DNA of 25,660 nt from Candidatus Moranbacteria bacterium UBA2206 (GCA_002328565.1 DCUU01000003.1:1-25660); one strand, 5' to 3'. Positions 5,940 to 13,669 are shown, counted from the first letter of the stretch. Translations and numbers: made by a program. The notes: generated by a model not told the origin, from the letters alone.

Positions 5940-5988
5940 ATTTTCTGAGTTATTCATAGTTCTCGCAAAATCCAAAAACTCAAAAAGT

Positions 5989-6045
5989 GTTACTTAACAT
6001 GTTACTTAACAAAAATTATTTTCTAAATCTCCAAAAGGTTCCTGA
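5989..6045. repeat. Island-flanking direct repeat, left copy
   Basis: Two 11-bp units GTTACTTAACA spaced 12 bases apart (5989-5999, 6001-6011), followed at 6033-6045 by AAAAGGTTCCTGA. The same order, unit spacing and tail motif recur at 12613-12683 with GTTACTGAACA units. Between them lie the HEPN, S24, Cas2-like, res, mod and AbrB genes. The right copy is the operator-like region of the AbrB gene; the left copy has no such gene next to it. Confidence 0.6.
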
Positions 6046-6083
6046 CCACTTTTTTCTTCGGGTTATTAAATCTTCCTTTAAAA

Positions 6084-7043
6084 TCATTTTTTATCAAGAA
6101 TACTGGTAATTTTTATTGCCGCGTTTATGCCACGCAAGGCGATATCTTGATTAATATTAGCCTCTTTGGCATTTTTATGCATTATATCGTTTCTAATTTT
6201 TCTTAAAGCATCTAGATCATTAATATGCCTACGGTATTTTTTAAATTCACTCTTTGCTAGTAACGAAGGCAGGAACAAATTAATAAGTATTGAAAATCCT
6301 ATCTCTTTTTCAATACTATCAATTTTTGTCTTACTTTGACCCTTATCCTGCAAAAATAAACGGACTTTATTATTTAAAACAACCTCCATTAGGGCGGCAG
6401 TTTCGACAATAGGAATTCTTTTTTCTCCCCAATTAGCCTTGCCTTTTATTTTTATTAATTCCTGCAATTCATTAGAAATAAGTTCTCCGCGTAAAGCAGC
6501 TCCTCTAATTTTATCCCATCTTTGTTTAGTTAAAAGATTCTTACTTTTGAATATGGGACTTATTTTTCTTGATTTTCCCTTTTTAAGTTTAAATAAATTT
6601 TCTCTGCCATTATTCAATGACCACATTACGCGAGAGCTGCTTAACGCATCATCATAAAACAAATCATGAAAGCTTGTGCCTTGGCCATCAAACAAATACT
6701 GAAGATTGCCATGCCAACGACAAAGAAATGTAACATACTGAAAAACAGCTTTGTAAATTTCATGAATTTTTTCAGCAGATCTTGAGGAGTTAGCACTATT
6801 AGAATCAACCAATCCATTCAAAAGATTTTTTTCTGGATTTTCGATTTCAATAACAATTCTCCCATTTAAAAAAGTTTCTCTATCCCTAAGACCCCTCTCT
6901 AAGGAATACTTGTCTGGCAATATATAAAATTCTATTTTTGCATCATCAGTGCTAAACTTCAATCCATTTTTAAAATCACCCTCAGACCATTTCCAAACAG
7001 TAAGCATAGGTACAGATATTTCTTCCAGCGTTATCTTAAGCAT
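6084..7043 (-). CDS. Protein with a C-terminal HEPN-type motif, partner of the S24 repressor
   Basis: 319 residues, not a family I can name. The C-terminal part (about 210-319) is helical and ends with LRKIRNDIMHKN, which contains R284-x4-H289, the RNase motif of HEPN domains, in the usual position at the start of a late helix. The N-terminal half is a mixed domain (DAKIEFYILPDK, RIVIEIENP, FLCRWHGNLQYLFDG) that may sense something. HEPN proteins are often RNA-cutting toxins or abortive-infection effectors. The gene starts 34 bases after the S24 repressor gene in the same direction, without a clear Shine-Dalgarno, so they form a two-gene unit. I infer a toxin or defence effector held down by the repressor; this is untested. 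Confidence 0.6.
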   Translation of the reverse strand: MLKITLEEISVPMLTVWKWSEGDFKNGLKFSTDDAKIEFYILPDKYSLERGLRDRETFLNGRIVIEIENPEKNLLNGLVDSNSANSSRSAEKIHEIYKAVFQYVTFLCRWHGNLQYLFDGQGTSFHDLFYDDALSSSRVMWSLNNGRENLFKLKKGKSRKISPIFKSKNLLTKQRWDKIRGAALRGELISNELQELIKIKGKANWGEKRIPIVETAALMEVVLNNKVRLFLQDKGQSKTKIDSIEKEIGFSILINLFLPSLLAKSEFKKYRRHINDLDALRKIRNDIMHKNAKEANINQDIALRGINAAIKITSILDKK

Positions 7044-7077
7044 ATGAGTTTATAAAAAAAAGAGATAGTTTCAAATA

Positions 7078-7737
7078 TTAAGAGTTTTTAATTACTCCCA
7101 CAACTTTTCCATTTATAAAAAACTCATCATCTGAATGCAAATATATTGGTTCGTAATCATATGATGAATCAGCCTTCAAAACAATTTGCTCATTCTTTCT
7201 ATCGTCTACAAATCTTTTTATAGTTGCCTTGTTATCAATAATTGCGAGAACAACATCATTTGTTTCTGCATTTTTATTTTCACCATCAATAATTACAAAA
7301 TCACCATCTTCAATGCGCTTGTTACCAATCTCCGCCCTATTCATAGATGAGCCATCTGTTTTAATGGCATAGAGTCCATTTGGCTTCGATCGTCCGATAA
7401 GCTTGCTCGACACGCGCAAAAAACCCTCGAAGTTTTGCTCTGCAAAAATATTTGCCGGACCACAATTCGCAGTTCCAATTATTGGAATTGAAAAGAGCTT
7501 GGCAGTTTTTTTAAGAAAGCCTTTTGACCAACTTGCCTCCCCAGTCGTTCTATCCATAACGCCCTTAATTCTATCTATAGTTAAAAAACCTTTTTTCTGA
7601 AGTTGCATTACATGATGTTTTATCTTTTGAGGAGATTCACTTGGCATGCCAATACTCCTAGCCATATCCCTAAGGCTAAGTTTCGCCAAATTCTCATTTT
7701 TTGATAACTCCAAAAGTTTTTGTTGTATTATATGCAT
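7078..7737 (-). CDS. LexA/CI-like S24 autocleaving repressor
   Basis: 219 residues. Residues 1-65 form a winged helix-turn-helix (LSLRDMARSIGMPSESPQKIKHHVMQLQKKGFLTIDRIKG). The C-terminal S24 peptidase domain has a Cys-Gly cleavage site (NCGPA, C92-G93), the nucleophile in GSSM (S131) and the general base in ATIKRF (K174), the three elements of LexA self-cleavage. LexA usually has Ala-Gly; Cys-Gly is found in UmuD. DNA damage and RecA filaments would be expected to inactivate it. It lies upstream of and in line with the HEPN gene and divergent from the Cas2-like gene. Its promoter should begin RNA at the ATG. It could be the cell's LexA or a dedicated local regulator; its neighbours favour the latter. 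Confidence 0.85.
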   Translation of the reverse strand: MHIIQQKLLELSKNENLAKLSLRDMARSIGMPSESPQKIKHHVMQLQKKGFLTIDRIKGVMDRTTGEASWSKGFLKKTAKLFSIPIIGTANCGPANIFAEQNFEGFLRVSSKLIGRSKPNGLYAIKTDGSSMNRAEIGNKRIEDGDFVIIDGENKNAETNDVVLAIIDNKATIKRFVDDRKNEQIVLKADSSYDYEPIYLHSDDEFFINGKVVGVIKNS

Positions 7738-7743
7738 GTCTTC

Positions 7744-7772
7744 ATACTAGCACAATTCATTTTTAAAAGCAA
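7744..7772 (-). promoter_or_regulatory. Promoter of the S24 repressor gene, leaderless spacing
   Basis: Minus strand: TTGCTT (7772-7767), 17-bp spacer, TAGTAT (7749-7744). The -10 lies six bases before the ATG at 7737, so the RNA would start at the start codon. A CTAG (7747-7750) overlaps the -10 and may be part of an operator. Confidence 0.45.
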
Positions 7773-7786
7773 TATCTCCTTAAAAC

Positions 7787-7815
7787 TTGACAACCAAAAG
7801 CCTTTCTGCTAGGAT
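7787..7815 (+). promoter_or_regulatory. Promoter of the Cas2-like gene
   Basis: Plus strand: TTGACA (7787-7792), 17-bp spacer, TAGGAT (7810-7815). RNA would start near 7822, leaving a leader of about 85 nt. CTAG at 7809-7812 overlaps the -10. Confidence 0.55.
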
Positions 7816-7840
7816 AATATAAAGAAAAGCGCTTTTTCTA

Positions 7841-7885
7841 CTAGCGCTCTAGGAGCTAGCTAATTCGCCAGGTACTAACCTAGAG
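7841..7885 (+). promoter_or_regulatory. CTAG-rich leader with inverted repeat; candidate operator or RNA structure
   Basis: CTCTAGG (7847-7853) pairs with CCTAGAG (7879-7885) across 25 bases, and AGCGCT occurs twice nearby (7828-7833, 7843-7848). Counting the two sites overlapping the promoters, CTAG occurs six times between 7747 and 7883, far above chance for this tetranucleotide. It may bind the S24 repressor or fold in the leader. Confidence 0.4.
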
Positions 7886-7906
7886 ATAAAACCAAAAAGT
7901 AATTAC

Positions 7907-8179
7907 ATGAATACACTACTTGTATCATATGATCTGAAAACTCCCGGAAAGGATTATCAGAAATTATGGGATCACCTAAAGTCGTACAGTTATTACTGTA
8001 AGCCTCTAGAATCGTTTTGGCTTATCAAAACGTCACTATCAGCAGAAGCGGGACGCGATAATATTAAACTATTTATGGATTTGAATGATCGCTTGATAGT
8101 AATTAATGTCACGGGACGCGAAACAGCGTGGAGCAATCTCGCAGAAGCAAATAGCCAATGGATAAAAAATAACCTCTAG
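7907..8179 (+). CDS. Stand-alone Cas2-like (SinR-type) protein
   Basis: 90 residues. The start MNTLLVSYDLKTPGKDYQKL is the first beta strand with the conserved acidic YDL of Cas2/VapD-like folds. LESFWLIKTSLSAEAGRDNIKLFMDLNDRLIVINVTG then completes the ferredoxin-like fold as in proteins annotated SinR family (Cas2-like). No CRISPR repeats, cas1 or other cas genes are in the window, so it is not an adaptation module here. Relatives include VapD-type RNases, so an RNA-cutting toxin is possible. It faces away from the S24-HEPN pair, ends in a strong terminator, and has no clear Shine-Dalgarno. Confidence 0.7.
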   Translation: MNTLLVSYDLKTPGKDYQKLWDHLKSYSYYCKPLESFWLIKTSLSAEAGRDNIKLFMDLNDRLIVINVTGRETAWSNLAEANSQWIKNNL

Positions 8180-8202
8180 GCCAAGAGATTATACCATTTC
8201 AC

Positions 8203-8235
8203 CAACCGCCCACCGTAAATGGGCGGTTGTTTTAT
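8203..8235 (+). terminator. Terminator of the Cas2-like gene
   Basis: CAACCGCCCA (8203-8212) pairs perfectly with TGGGCGGTTG (8220-8229), a 10-bp GC-rich stem followed by TTTTATT. It sits between convergent genes and abuts the res stop codon. Confidence 0.85.
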
Positions 8236-10559
8236 TATAACTCTAAAATTTTCCACTCACTCCAATCCCCACTCTCACATTTTTCCCAATCATAAACATT
8301 TTCAGAATTTATCAGCCAGTCGCCATTTTTCTCAATCACAACACCGCCAAAAACTTTTTTATTTTTCTGATCGGCGAGATGTTTTTGCAAAGCTTCTGCT
8401 TTGGCTTTGGTTTTTCCGCTTCCGTCACGATCACCTAATTGCTTGATCTCCAATATTCCTAAGCGCCCATCATTAAGCTGGACAAGATAATCGGGGTAAA
8501 ATGTAAAAATCTCATTGTTGTATTCATAGCGCACGCCGAAATAGTCTTGCTTGTTTTCTCCATTTTTCCACCACCACGAAATTTTTTCAGAATTATCATC
8601 AAGAAATTTTTCAAAATTCTTTTCCGGTTCAGAACGGTCTTTGCCTAAATAGCATTTATCATAAGCGTATTTTTTCACTTCAACTAATTCATCAGTATGG
8701 TCATTGAAAAATAATTCTTTCGGCAATTCGAAATTATAATATTTTTCACTTTCTTTTACCTTCTCACGAACCTCGTCCTCTTTCACTTCTCGATATGCCT
8801 CAATAGATTCTCTGAGTATTTTTTCAAAAATTGCTTTATTACCATTATGCAAAAATATTTTTTGAGTCAAAAAACTTGGCTCGCTCCAACTCTCCGCACC
8901 TAAATATTTTCTAAACCAACAATAAATAGCAGTTTTCACTGGAGAAACAGAACGCTTCACACCACGAAACGATCCTAAATTGCTTTTTATAACCTGCTTA
9001 AACATATTATCCAAATCATTGCCAGCAATCATCAGTCGCTTGATTGTTTCAGGCGTAATCTTCCCCTGCAATTCATCAAAAGATTTCATGTCCAGCTTAG
9101 TGTCCGCAATTATCTCTTGCTCGTAGTGTTTTATGTTCAGAGAAATACCTTTTTTTTCAACATTCAAAATACACTCCGCAAAAAGAGTATGGTCGCCCTT
9201 GAGGCCAAAATATTCATTGGCAGATTTTTCAAAAGTTGGCGTGAAGCTGGCGGTAACATCACCATAATCAACTCTCTGTTTATAATACGAAGTGAGTTTT
9301 ATTGATTTATAATCCTCAATCCTTTTACTATTAAGATGTTTGATGATATTTGGATTATATTCTTCTTTCTTTACTAAAATACTTTGGACATTGGTATAGA
9401 TATATCCGCGATTCAAATCTTCGCTATCATAATGTTTTTGTTCTGGCATACGCAAAATGCGCCCGACAGTTTGAATTTCGAAAGTTTCGCTGTGTGATTC
9501 TCGAAATTTCACCAGAATATGGGCGCGTGGACAATCCCAACCAGTATCAATCGCTTGTTTGAAAATGAGAAACTCAATTTCATTGTCAGGTTCCGAAATC
9601 CAGTCAAGCAGTTCCGATTTTTGATCAGCCAACCAAATAGCTAGCTTACCATTTCCATTACCATTTTTTCGCTCGACAATATTTCTTTTACCAAGAAATT
9701 CTCGCACCGCTTCAATTTTGTCTTTGCCAGCTTCGGCGGTTGGAATTTGAATGAGCACCAACGGATTAACCTTTACTTTTTCCTTTTCAAATAATTTTTT
9801 AAGTTCTGCTCTTTTTTGAAAAGCCATTTCCAAAACAACTTCTTGCGAGTCCTTTTCATCATTTTCGATTTTATTGATTCCCTCATTGATAATCAATTCT
9901 TTTTTAATCATTCCTTCTTCGATCACTTCGGCTGGATTTACTCGCACAATTTCAAAAACATTTTGCGTAATAGTTGGCGTGGCACTCATTTCTAAAATCA
10001 CATCAGCATTAATTTCTTTTCGCAGTTCATTAGTTCGTTCAGCTGTCGCACCAATATGACTTTCATCTATAATCAAAATAATTTGTCTTTGCTCTCTAGT
10101 TTTTGCTAACACTTCACGAAAATTTATTTTCTCTCCGTCTTTCATCAAGACATTTTTCCAATCTCCAGATTCTCGATCCTTTGTTCGCAATTTTTCCCAA
10201 TTAGCCACCACGACTTCATTTCGCACAATTCTTTCTCGTCCACCATTAAATTCTTCTTCAATCAAAGAAACTCTTGGCGAGCCACCAAAAATTCGCTCAA
10301 GACTATGTTTGCTTTGTAAATGCAGATTACCTTTGCCAATACTAACCCACACAAAACATAAATCTGTTTTTGGCATCTCCCTGATTATTCCTTCGATAAA
10401 TTTGGCAGTCATTATGGTTTTTCCACTTCCTGTTGGAGCTTGAAAAACACAAACCTCACCAATTCCTTCCAACTCCAAAAGTCCTTTCACTTTATCTGTG
10501 AGTTGATCAACGGCTCTTTCTTGATATTCTTTAAGATTAATATTCATATATTTCTTCAT
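8235..10559 (-). CDS. res: Type III restriction enzyme, Res subunit
   Basis: 774 residues. SF2 helicase motifs are Walker A APTGSGKT (41-48), motif II IDESH (164-168), motif III SATPT (about 195-200) and motif VI QTVGRILRMPE. The C-terminal nuclease PD-(D/E)xK reads YPD (D690) followed by EIK (E704, K706). With Mod it translocates along or slides on DNA and cuts when two unmethylated sites are met. It overlaps mod by 23 bases from the first ATG; ATG at residue 5 (10547) is an alternative with GAAGAA before it. All key residues are present, so it looks functional. It is somewhat short for the family (commonly 900 or more), mainly in the region after the helicase. Confidence 0.93.
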   Translation of the reverse strand: MKKYMNINLKEYQERAVDQLTDKVKGLLELEGIGEVCVFQAPTGSGKTIMTAKFIEGIIREMPKTDLCFVWVSIGKGNLHLQSKHSLERIFGGSPRVSLIEEEFNGGRERIVRNEVVVANWEKLRTKDRESGDWKNVLMKDGEKINFREVLAKTREQRQIILIIDESHIGATAERTNELRKEINADVILEMSATPTITQNVFEIVRVNPAEVIEEGMIKKELIINEGINKIENDEKDSQEVVLEMAFQKRAELKKLFEKEKVKVNPLVLIQIPTAEAGKDKIEAVREFLGKRNIVERKNGNGNGKLAIWLADQKSELLDWISEPDNEIEFLIFKQAIDTGWDCPRAHILVKFRESHSETFEIQTVGRILRMPEQKHYDSEDLNRGYIYTNVQSILVKKEEYNPNIIKHLNSKRIEDYKSIKLTSYYKQRVDYGDVTASFTPTFEKSANEYFGLKGDHTLFAECILNVEKKGISLNIKHYEQEIIADTKLDMKSFDELQGKITPETIKRLMIAGNDLDNMFKQVIKSNLGSFRGVKRSVSPVKTAIYCWFRKYLGAESWSEPSFLTQKIFLHNGNKAIFEKILRESIEAYREVKEDEVREKVKESEKYYNFELPKELFFNDHTDELVEVKKYAYDKCYLGKDRSEPEKNFEKFLDDNSEKISWWWKNGENKQDYFGVRYEYNNEIFTFYPDYLVQLNDGRLGILEIKQLGDRDGSGKTKAKAEALQKHLADQKNKKVFGGVVIEKNGDWLINSENVYDWEKCESGDWSEWKILEL

Positions 10560-12285
10560 AAACTTCTAATATTTTTTGTGGGATTGGTTCTAGCTGAGTA
10601 TCTTTCCAATTTGTGAAATCGCTTTTATCCAAACCAAGCGGATCAAGCGTAAAACAATACAAAACTTTTTCACCCTTCATTTTGTCCAGTTCTTTCTTAA
10701 GTTCTTTCAAACCCTTGCGTTCAACAGAATAATACACTGACATAATTTTTCCATTTTGTTCAAAAATTGCAAAATCTTCGGCTTTCTTTTTTTCATCAAA
10801 AATTCCCTCACGAATACAAAGCATTTCCGTGCATTCTCGCGTAAGTTTAATTTTCATATCATCACCATTGACTGTCTTTTTTATGAAACCAGTTTTGAAA
10901 TACTTTAAATTTCCACCAAGTCCTTCAATTTTTTCGCCTTTTGAATTTTTATAACCCTTGATAACTTTTTCAATTCTAGGGTAACAGACTCTCTTACAAA
11001 TTCCAAATTGTTCTTTATCTTTTTTGGGATATTTTTTAGCCAATTCACTTCCAACACCATTCAATTCATTATTTGTGCAGAGTATAAAACTTCTATTCCC
11101 ATTATCTTTTTTATTTAAAGCTAAAACCGAATGTCCAGTGGTTCCTGTGCCTGCCATAAAATCTAAAACGATAGCGGATTTATTTATATATTTATTTATT
11201 AGATATGCAATAAGATCCTTGGGTTTTGGATAACTAAATCCAAGCACATTCATTTCTCTGATTTCTTTAGATGCTTGCGTGCTTGAAAATTGATCTATAA
11301 CACCAAATGGTCTTTGAGATCTGTCTATTTTATTACCTTCATTATCGCAGTTTAAATATTGTTTCGTATAAACTTGCCAAATATTTTCTTTATCTTTTTT
11401 AAACACTATAAAATTATTTTTTATACCCCATTCTAATTTCTTTCTTGACCATCTCCAACACGCCTTTGCTCCACTATTATTATCCTTTGGTTTCACTTTT
11501 CCCCCATCCGGAGTTTCTATTTCATAATCCAATGAATTTGAATATTGAATACTTCCCATCCCTAGTTTTTGCAAGTAAAATGGACCTCTTACTTTTTCAT
11601 ATTTATCTTTTTGTTTATATCTATCTAAATTAGAGATTTCATCCCCTTTAATAAAACAGCACTCTTTATTTTTGGAATATGCCAATATGTATTCGTGTTT
11701 AATTCTAAAATATTTACTATCTGAACTTCCTCCTCCTTCTTTATTCTGCCAAATTAAATTTGCCAAAAAATTATTTTCATTAAATATTTCATCGCACAAA
11801 ATTTTTAATTGAGCCTGTTCTATATCATTAATAGAAATAAATATAATACCTGAATCTTTAAGCAATGTTTTGGCTAGTCTTAATCTCTTGGACATAAAAG
11901 AAAGCCACTTACTATGCTTGAAAGAGTCTTCTTCCTCAACATAATTATCATTATAAACAAAATCCTTGTTCCCTGTATTGTATGGCGGATCAATATAAAT
12001 CACATCTATTTTTCCTTGATGAGTAAAATTCAAAACAGAAAGAGCATGATAATTGTCGCCCTCAATTAAAATGTTTATTGGCTCATCAGGACTGGTTTTG
12101 ATTTCTTTGCCCTTAATTTCTTTCAAAATTGGCAAAGCATTCACAGCATCTTTTTCAAATTGCTCTTTCACTTTTTCCTCATCCCAAATAAGCCCGTATT
12201 TTTTGCGAGCTTCTAATTTTTCGATAACTTTCAAAAGATTTTCTCTTGATAAATCTTTATATTTTTCGTTTTCAGTTTCTGACAT
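10537..12285 (-). CDS. mod: Type III DNA adenine methyltransferase, Mod subunit
   Basis: 582 residues. Catalytic motif IV DPPYNTGN (99-106) precedes the AdoMet-binding motif I FMAGTGTTG (376-384), the beta-class order of N6-adenine Mod enzymes. The 240 residues between them carry the target-recognition domain. The N-terminus LIWDEEKVKEQFEKD is usual in this family. It methylates one strand of an asymmetric site and gives Res its specificity. No simple-sequence repeats suggesting phase variation are visible. It is transcribed before res; upstream TATACT (about 12334) could be a -10, but the -35 is unclear. The 127-base gap to the AbrB gene holds only AT-rich sequence. Confidence 0.94.
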   Translation of the reverse strand: MSETENEKYKDLSRENLLKVIEKLEARKKYGLIWDEEKVKEQFEKDAVNALPILKEIKGKEIKTSPDEPINILIEGDNYHALSVLNFTHQGKIDVIYIDPPYNTGNKDFVYNDNYVEEEDSFKHSKWLSFMSKRLRLAKTLLKDSGIIFISINDIEQAQLKILCDEIFNENNFLANLIWQNKEGGGSSDSKYFRIKHEYILAYSKNKECCFIKGDEISNLDRYKQKDKYEKVRGPFYLQKLGMGSIQYSNSLDYEIETPDGGKVKPKDNNSGAKACWRWSRKKLEWGIKNNFIVFKKDKENIWQVYTKQYLNCDNEGNKIDRSQRPFGVIDQFSSTQASKEIREMNVLGFSYPKPKDLIAYLINKYINKSAIVLDFMAGTGTTGHSVLALNKKDNGNRSFILCTNNELNGVGSELAKKYPKKDKEQFGICKRVCYPRIEKVIKGYKNSKGEKIEGLGGNLKYFKTGFIKKTVNGDDMKIKLTRECTEMLCIREGIFDEKKKAEDFAIFEQNGKIMSVYYSVERKGLKELKKELDKMKGEKVLYCFTLDPLGLDKSDFTNWKDTQLEPIPQKILEVYEEIYEY

Positions 12286-12412
12286 AAATCAATATCTTCT
12301 CTTAATTTTAATACACTTCTTTAGTATACTCTTTTTAAGAATAAATTCTATACTCTCCAGCAGATCACTTATTTTAAAACTTGTTATTTATATCTATAGT
12401 CAATAAATTTAT

Positions 12413-12598
12413 TTATTTACTCCTATAATCTCTAATCTGAAGCCCACCTTTAATCTTCGTCACTTTCACTCTTTGCTTTTCTCGCCAACCGAGTTCCTGG
12501 ACGAGTTCTTTCGGGATGGTCATTCCGAGACTACTTCCCTCTCGCCCCATGCGGGTTAGTTTCCTCACATTTTTCTCCTCAATTTTTCGCGTAGGCAT
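12413..12598 (-). CDS. SpoVT/AbrB (MazE-type) DNA-binding protein
   Basis: 61 residues. VRKLTRMGREGSSLGMTIPKELVQELGWREKQRVKVTKIKG has the swapped-hairpin AbrB pattern (SLGMTIPKELVQELGW). Such proteins dimerise, bind DNA and are either antitoxins or regulators. No toxin gene of MazF/PIN type is next to it; the next genes in line are mod and res, so it may regulate them. Two direct repeats TGTTCAGTAA lie over its own predicted RNA start, as expected for autorepression. Confidence 0.82.
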   Translation of the reverse strand: MPTRKIEEKNVRKLTRMGREGSSLGMTIPKELVQELGWREKQRVKVTKIKGGLQIRDYRSK

Positions 12599-12612
12599 AT
12601 GTTTATATTTAT

Positions 12613-12683
12613 GTTACTGAACATATTACTGAACACTTCTATTTTACCCCCTTTCTCCCAATAAGCCAAAAGTGTGTTCCTGA
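12613..12683 (-). promoter_or_regulatory. AbrB-gene promoter with direct-repeat operator; right island-flanking repeat
   Basis: Minus strand: TTGGCT (12669-12664), 17-bp spacer, TAAAAT (12646-12641), RNA start near 12634. The start lies inside two direct repeats (12613-12623 and 12625-12635, plus-strand GTTACTGAACA and ATTACTGAACA). The stretch 12666-12683 (CCAAAAG...GTTCCTGA) and the repeats match the segment at 5989-6045. Confidence 0.55.
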
Positions 12684-12739
12684 TTTTTTGAAATATTCCC
12701 GCTGATTAAGCGTATTATTTAGTGTGAGTATTTGCAATC

Positions 12740-12767
12740 TTGACAGAATTGAAATTTTTGCTATACT
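12740..12767 (+). promoter_or_regulatory. Promoter of a candidate small RNA
   Basis: Plus strand: TTGACA (12740-12745), 16-bp spacer, TATACT (12762-12767). The -35 is consensus and the -10 has one mismatch. The RNA start is expected at about 12774. No gene on the plus strand follows other than the small RNA. Confidence 0.65.
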
Positions 12768-12773
12768 CATTAT

Positions 12774-12840
12774 AGATGTTATTATTCATAGCATCTGTGG
12801 AAAGCAGGCGTCACCCGTTGTGGGTCATGGCCTGTTTTTT
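12774..12840 (+). ncRNA. Candidate small RNA with two hairpins and terminator
   Basis: About 67 nt. Hairpin 1 is AGATGTTAT/ATAGCATCT (12774-12796), nine pairs with one G-U and a five-base loop. After GTGGAAAG comes hairpin 2: CAGGC/GCCTG with inner ACCC/GGGT and loop GTTGT (12805-12834), then six T (12835-12840), a textbook intrinsic terminator. A strong promoter sits directly upstream. Its 3' half overlaps the last codons of the DUF3800 gene on the opposite strand. An ATG at 12776 opens a 26-codon hydrophobic reading frame, but the U-tract lies inside it, so RNA function is favoured. No known RNA family was recognised. Confidence 0.6.
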
Positions 12841-13658
12841 GATTCTTGTCTTTTAATATTTATTGATTTTTTAGCATCAAATATTGATGCCTTTATTTTC
12901 CCCCGTGGAATACAATATTCTTTTCTATATATTTCTGATGAAACATAATTTGTTATTTTTAATCTTGTCCAGTTATGAATAAAAAACCCTCTTTTTATAT
13001 TCATTTTTTGATACATAAAATTTAGAAATTTTCTTTTATATTTATTTTGGTTTATTATCAATTCTTCTCTTTTTTTCAAATCATACATTACTGCACCTAA
13101 AATCAAATCGGTTAATTGTAAAATATCCGATGATTTAGAATCTATTTGGCATACCCCAGCCACAATAAATTTCTTATAATGATCATTAACGAATTTTTTA
13201 ATTGTCACTTCCAAATCAGTTCCGTCGGGAGTAAAATAATCATCAGCTAAAACAATTAATAACTCTTGTGGATTTTTCCCAATAATTAATTTCAATAAAG
13301 CAATAGAAAAATTTCTATAAGCCTTGTTTAAATTACCATCATAATGTTTTTTAAAATCCAACTCATCCTTTTTTAGAATAATACTATTAAATTCTATTTT
13401 TTCTTTTAAAAAAATATCGAAAAATTCGCTCGCTATATTAAATCTAATTTTTCTATTTAAATCTGCCCATTTTAATTCTTCGTTGTAATTATATTTTTGT
13501 CTTATTTTTCTTATTCTATTATAAATCTTTTCTGGATTTTCACATTTTATAATTCCTAATGCAAAGAATTTATCCCTATCGCTATGAATTAAACCCGTTT
13601 CATCAAGAAAACAAAAACAAGTTTTTATATTCCTAAAATCTTTTTTGCTTGTTGGCAT
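12825..13658 (-). CDS. DUF3800 domain protein
   Basis: 277 residues. CFLDETG near the N-terminus (D19, E20), VLADDYFTPDGT (D139, D140) and SSDILQLTDLILGA (D184) are the spaced acidic motifs of DUF3800, thought to have an RNase H-like fold. Members are common beside restriction systems and in prophages, and I infer a role in defence or nucleic-acid cleavage. The promoter at 13722-13749 is good, but the AGGAGG (13695-13700) is 36 bases before the chosen ATG; the frame between has no better ATG. It is more AT-rich than its ribosomal neighbours, consistent with transfer. A small RNA overlaps its 3' end. Confidence 0.82.
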   Translation of the reverse strand: MPTSKKDFRNIKTCFCFLDETGLIHSDRDKFFALGIIKCENPEKIYNRIRKIRQKYNYNEELKWADLNRKIRFNIASEFFDIFLKEKIEFNSIILKKDELDFKKHYDGNLNKAYRNFSIALLKLIIGKNPQELLIVLADDYFTPDGTDLEVTIKKFVNDHYKKFIVAGVCQIDSKSSDILQLTDLILGAVMYDLKKREELIINQNKYKRKFLNFMYQKMNIKRGFFIHNWTRLKITNYVSSEIYRKEYCIPRGKIKASIFDAKKSINIKRQESKNRP

Positions 13659-13669
13659 AATAATTAATT

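Noticed and set aside
7907..8179. CRISPR-Cas adaptation locus
   Set aside because: No repeat-spacer array and no cas1 or effector genes in the window.
8185..8229. tRNA-like 5' half on the minus strand (GGGCGG, TGGTGAAATGGTAT) as an attachment-site remnant
   Set aside because: The acceptor part is one arm of the terminator stem, no anticodon arm can be drawn, and it runs into the Cas2-like stop; chance is more likely.
10537..12285. Phase-variable mod gene
   Set aside because: No simple-sequence repeat tract of the needed length in or before the gene.
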